Source: Rhodospirillales bacterium
GTDB lineage: Bacteria > Pseudomonadota > Alphaproteobacteria > Rhodospirillales > Casp-alpha2
Direction of reading: 5' to 3'
Assembly: GCA_018664265.1 (NCBI GenBank)
Contig: JABJOR010000279.1
Coordinates: 1 to 8,959 of the forward strand
Length of the DNA stretch: 8,959 nucleotides
Shown: positions 6,770 to 8,959 of the stretch, one piece after another
How positions within the stretch are numbered: position 1 is the stretch's first letter
Layout: each line of letters begins with the position of its first letter
Program-made: the position numbers and the translations under genes
The notes under the pieces: generated by a model
What the model saw: the letters and a program-made list of their open reading frames with translations, nothing else
The model's database searches: none
What the model was told of the DNA's origin: nothing

Positions 6770-8089
6770 ATGACAAAAATCTCCAAGCTGCCAAATGATG
6801 ACAAGACTAATGGGTGGAGCCGTATTTTACCCGCGCGCACACCCAACGCACCGTTGGATAAAGATATCCGGTGCAATTGGGCCGTGATCGGTGGTGGCTT
6901 TGCCGGGCAGGCCGCTGCCCGACGGCTGGCTATGAACAGGCCCGATGATCAAATCGTTTTGCTGGACGCCTCAATTGCAGGCGAGAACGCCTCCGGGCGG
7001 AATTCCGGGTTTGCCATTGATATCCCCCATACCATTGATGATGGGATGGACGCGTTGAACCATGCCCACGCCGAAATGCGTCTGGCGCGTGCCGGGATTG
7101 ATTTTAATGAAGTCCAGGTTAATCAACACAACATCGCGTGTGATTGGGGGCGGCGTGGAAAGTATCAAACCGTCGCCAGCGAACGTGGTCGTAAAGTCAT
7201 GCTGGAACCGTTGGCAAAAATGCTCGATAGCTTGGAGGAGCCTTATCGCTGGGTGGAAGGTGCCGATTTACAAGCCGAGGTTGGCACACCGCATTATATC
7301 TCGGCCCTTTACACGCCGGGGTGCGTGTTGATGAACCCGGCGGCTTTGTGTCGGGGGCTTGCCGATACCATGCCGGAAAACGTGACGGTGCATGAAGCCA
7401 GCCCGGTTCTTGAATTTGATAATGCTGAACGCGTGACCATGAAGACACCGCAAGGCAGCGTGGTCGCTGATAAAGTCATTCTGGCAGTTAACGGTTTTGC
7501 GCCGTTCTTCGGATTTTATCGCGGCAAGTTTATATACCTTGCGGCCCATGCCAGTATCACCCGCCCTTTGAGCGAGCAGGAACGTGCCGAGCTTGGCGGG
7601 GTTGAGGATTGGGGTATCACCCCGGCCAATGCCTTTGTTTCTATCACCCAGCGGTACACTCGCGATCATCGCTTGTTGATCCGACAAAATATTCATCATT
7701 GTCAGGACATGAATTGCACGGATAGCATGCGTCGTTCGTTGGCGCAGGATCATCAGCGCATGTTCCATCAACGCTTCCCCATGTTGCCGGACGTAACAAT
7801 CGAGCACACCTGGACTGGCTACGTGTGTCTTTCGGGCAATCACACACCGGGTTTTGGACAGGTCGCGCCCAATGTCTATACCGCCGTGTGTCAAAATGCT
7901 GTCGGCGCAGCAAAAGGCGCTGTGTCCGGTATGCTGGCCGCAGACCTTGCTTGCGGGCAGGATAATTCTCTGATCGCCGATATGGAAAGTTTTGGTACAC
8001 CGATAAGATTACCACCCCGTCCGTTCCTCGATCTGGGGGTTCGCACCCGCATGGCCTGGGAAGGCTGGAACAATCGACATGAGAGATAA
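6770..8089 (+). CDS. FAD-dependent oxidoreductase, DAO family (amine/amino-acid oxidase-like)
   Basis: A 439-residue flavoprotein of the D-amino-acid oxidase superfamily, related to gamma-glutamylputrescine oxidase (PuuB/OrdL) and glycine/sarcosine oxidase-type enzymes, which oxidise a C-N bond of an amine or amino acid. The FAD Rossmann motif is WAVIGGGFAGQAAARRLA (37-54) with an acidic residue, Asp66, ending the second strand (IVLLDAS). ENASGRNSGF (72-81) is the second FAD-contacting loop, where PuuB-like enzymes have a GASGRNGG-type sequence. A Thr-Trp-x-Gly motif (HTWTGYVCLSGNHTPGFG, about 346-363) and the closing QNAVGAAKGAVSGMLAADL helix (375-393) complete the fold. There is no signal peptide, so it is probably cytoplasmic. 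The ATG at 6770 has only a weak GAG-type ribosome site. The paiB-like gene starts two bases after the stop. The substrate cannot be read from the sequence; 'DAO-family oxidoreductase' is the safe call. Confidence 0.88.
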   Translation: MTKISKLPNDDKTNGWSRILPARTPNAPLDKDIRCNWAVIGGGFAGQAAARRLAMNRPDDQIVLLDASIAGENASGRNSGFAIDIPHTIDDGMDALNHAHAEMRLARAGIDFNEVQVNQHNIACDWGRRGKYQTVASERGRKVMLEPLAKMLDSLEEPYRWVEGADLQAEVGTPHYISALYTPGCVLMNPAALCRGLADTMPENVTVHEASPVLEFDNAERVTMKTPQGSVVADKVILAVNGFAPFFGFYRGKFIYLAAHASITRPLSEQERAELGGVEDWGITPANAFVSITQRYTRDHRLLIRQNIHHCQDMNCTDSMRRSLAQDHQRMFHQRFPMLPDVTIEHTWTGYVCLSGNHTPGFGQVAPNVYTAVCQNAVGAAKGAVSGMLAADLACGQDNSLIADMESFGTPIRLPPRPFLDLGVRTRMAWEGWNNRHER

Positions 8090-8091
8090 CC

Positions 8092-8718
8092 ATGCATCCC
8101 AATAAAGCCTTCCGTAAAACAAGCCCTGAGCAAAACCTGTCATTTGCCCAGGACCGGGGTTTTGGCGTGCTGACGGTATCTGGCTCGGATGGGCCTATAG
8201 CCTCTCACGTCCCATTTGTTATATCCGACGATGGCACAAGTTTTGGCGCTCACCTTGTTCGCTCCAACCTCATTTTGCCCCTTCTGGCAGAAGACCAGCC
8301 TGCACTAATGATCGTCTCCGGGCCGGATGGTTATATATCTCCGGATTGGTATGGTCTGGAAGATCAGGTTCCGACCTGGAATTATGTGGCGGTTCATCTT
8401 TATGGCACGCTTCGCAAATTACCGGATGACCGATTGAGGCCTCACTTAGAGGCCTTGTCGGAGCAATTTGAAAAACGTTTGGTGCCAAAGCCTGAATGGA
8501 AACTGGATAAAGTAACGTCAGAGGTTTTGGAGAAAATGCAGCGCATGATTGTTCCCGTTGAATTCTCCATTGAGCGTGTTGAAGGCACTTGGAAACTGGG
8601 CCAAAACAAGGGCTCGGAAGCGCAAGCGCGCGCAGCCGATAATCTTGAAAATTCTGAACTAGGCCAGATGATTACCGAGCTTGCCGACTTGATGCGCACG
8701 GAAGAAATCGAGTTATGA
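8092..8718 (+). CDS. PaiB-like FMN-binding protein (transcriptional regulator family)
   Basis: This 208-residue protein matches the PaiB family, a split-barrel flavin-binding fold named for a Bacillus subtilis protein linked to repression of sporulation and protease genes. Family features are GPIASHVPFVI (34-44), GAHLVRSN (52-59), GPDGYISPDWY (77-87), VPTWNYVAVHLYG (93-105) and EGTWKLGQNK (164-173), all in the usual order and spacing. The length is typical. Whether such proteins act as DNA-binding regulators or flavin enzymes is not settled for most members; no helix-turn-helix is apparent here. The ATG follows the oxidoreductase stop by two bases, and its own TGA overlaps the next ATG (ATGA), so the three genes should be co-translated. 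It is not paired with a classical paiA gene, but the next gene is also a GNAT acetyltransferase. Confidence 0.9.
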   Translation: MHPNKAFRKTSPEQNLSFAQDRGFGVLTVSGSDGPIASHVPFVISDDGTSFGAHLVRSNLILPLLAEDQPALMIVSGPDGYISPDWYGLEDQVPTWNYVAVHLYGTLRKLPDDRLRPHLEALSEQFEKRLVPKPEWKLDKVTSEVLEKMQRMIVPVEFSIERVEGTWKLGQNKGSEAQARAADNLENSELGQMITELADLMRTEEIEL

Positions 8719-8959
8719 TTGAAGAATTGCAAACTGAGCGGTTGATCCTACGGGGGTGGTCTCTGGCAGATTTTGAAGTTTTGGCTGAGTTTCTAACGGA
8801 TGATGAGTTGTGCAAACATCGTGGTGGCGCGATTAGTCGAATTGAAGCTTCAGATTTCATGTCCAAAGAGATCGGCCAGTGGTCTCTGCGTGGATATGGC
8901 GGGTATGCAATTGAGGAACGTTCACTCAATCGTGTTATCGGTTTTACAGGGTTATGGCA
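8715..8959 (+). CDS. GNAT-family N-acetyltransferase, RimJ/RimL type (partial, right edge)
   Basis: An open frame begins with ATG at 8715, inside the stop of the paiB-like gene, and runs off the window with 81 complete codons. It opens with LQTERLILRGWSLADFEVLAEFL, the standard N-terminus of the Acetyltransf_3 (RimJ/RimL-like) branch, which acetylates protein N-termini, amino acids, polyamines or small amines using acetyl-CoA. It continues to GGYAIEERSLNRVIGFTGLW, the strand pair before the acetyl-CoA site. The pyrophosphate-binding loop (Q/RxxGxG/A) lies beyond the edge, so completeness and activity cannot be judged. In B. subtilis, PaiB is encoded beside PaiA, a polyamine acetyltransferase of the same superfamily, so a GNAT next to a PaiB-like gene fits a known association although the subfamily looks different. 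Confidence 0.88.
   Translation, partial: MIEELQTERLILRGWSLADFEVLAEFLTDDELCKHRGGAISRIEASDFMSKEIGQWSLRGYGGYAIEERSLNRVIGFTGLW

Noticed and set aside
7268..7894. Long minus-strand open frame (about 208 codons) inside the FAD oxidoreductase gene
   Set aside because: The plus-strand frame has clear FAD-binding motifs over its whole length. The antisense translation shows no recognisable domain and is a by-product of codon bias.

Overview
The window looks like part of an alphaproteobacterial chromosome, possibly a Rhodospirillales-type marine or environmental lineage. The GroEL sequence and the groES-groEL operon behind a CIRCE operator support this. Assignment below class level is a guess. Coding density is high, intergenic gaps are short, and nothing looks like an insertion sequence, phage, tRNA, rRNA or CRISPR array.

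Region 1 (1-3457, + strand) holds the C-terminal end of an unidentified membrane protein and then a tight three-gene operon. The operon encodes a family 2 glycosyltransferase of the dolichyl/undecaprenyl-phosphate sugar synthase type, a TVP38/TMEM64 (VTT/DedA superfamily) membrane protein, and an ArnT-like GT-C (GT39) glycosyltransferase. Both internal junctions are 4-nt stop/start overlaps. The inferred job is an envelope glycosylation route: the GT2 charges a polyprenyl-phosphate carrier with a sugar, the VTT protein may move or recycle lipid carrier, and the GT39 transfers the sugar on the periplasmic face.

Region 2 (3458-5773, + strand) is the heat-shock groES-groEL operon. It has a sigma70/RpoH-like promoter, a CIRCE element for HrcA, and a strong UUCG-loop terminator. 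GroES is unusual: after its normal core it carries a 26-residue tail made only of Lys, Ala and Pro (12 Lys), in short [11 protein letters not shown]-like repeats. GroEL has a somewhat long Gly/Met-rich tail.

Region 3 (5775-8959) holds a minus-strand 3-hydroxyisobutyrate/tartronate-semialdehyde reductase-type dehydrogenase, convergent with groEL. Divergent from it runs a compact plus-strand operon: a DAO-family FAD oxidoreductase, a PaiB-like FMN-binding protein and a GNAT acetyltransferase cut off by the right edge. A flavin amine oxidase-like enzyme beside a PaiB-like protein and a GNAT suggests amine or polyamine handling, but no substrate can be read from the sequence.

No wholly new system is evident. 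The points most worth following up are the Lys/Ala/Pro-tailed GroES, the GT2-VTT-GT39 lipid-carrier operon with an altered GT39 motif, and the oxidoreductase-PaiB-GNAT module.
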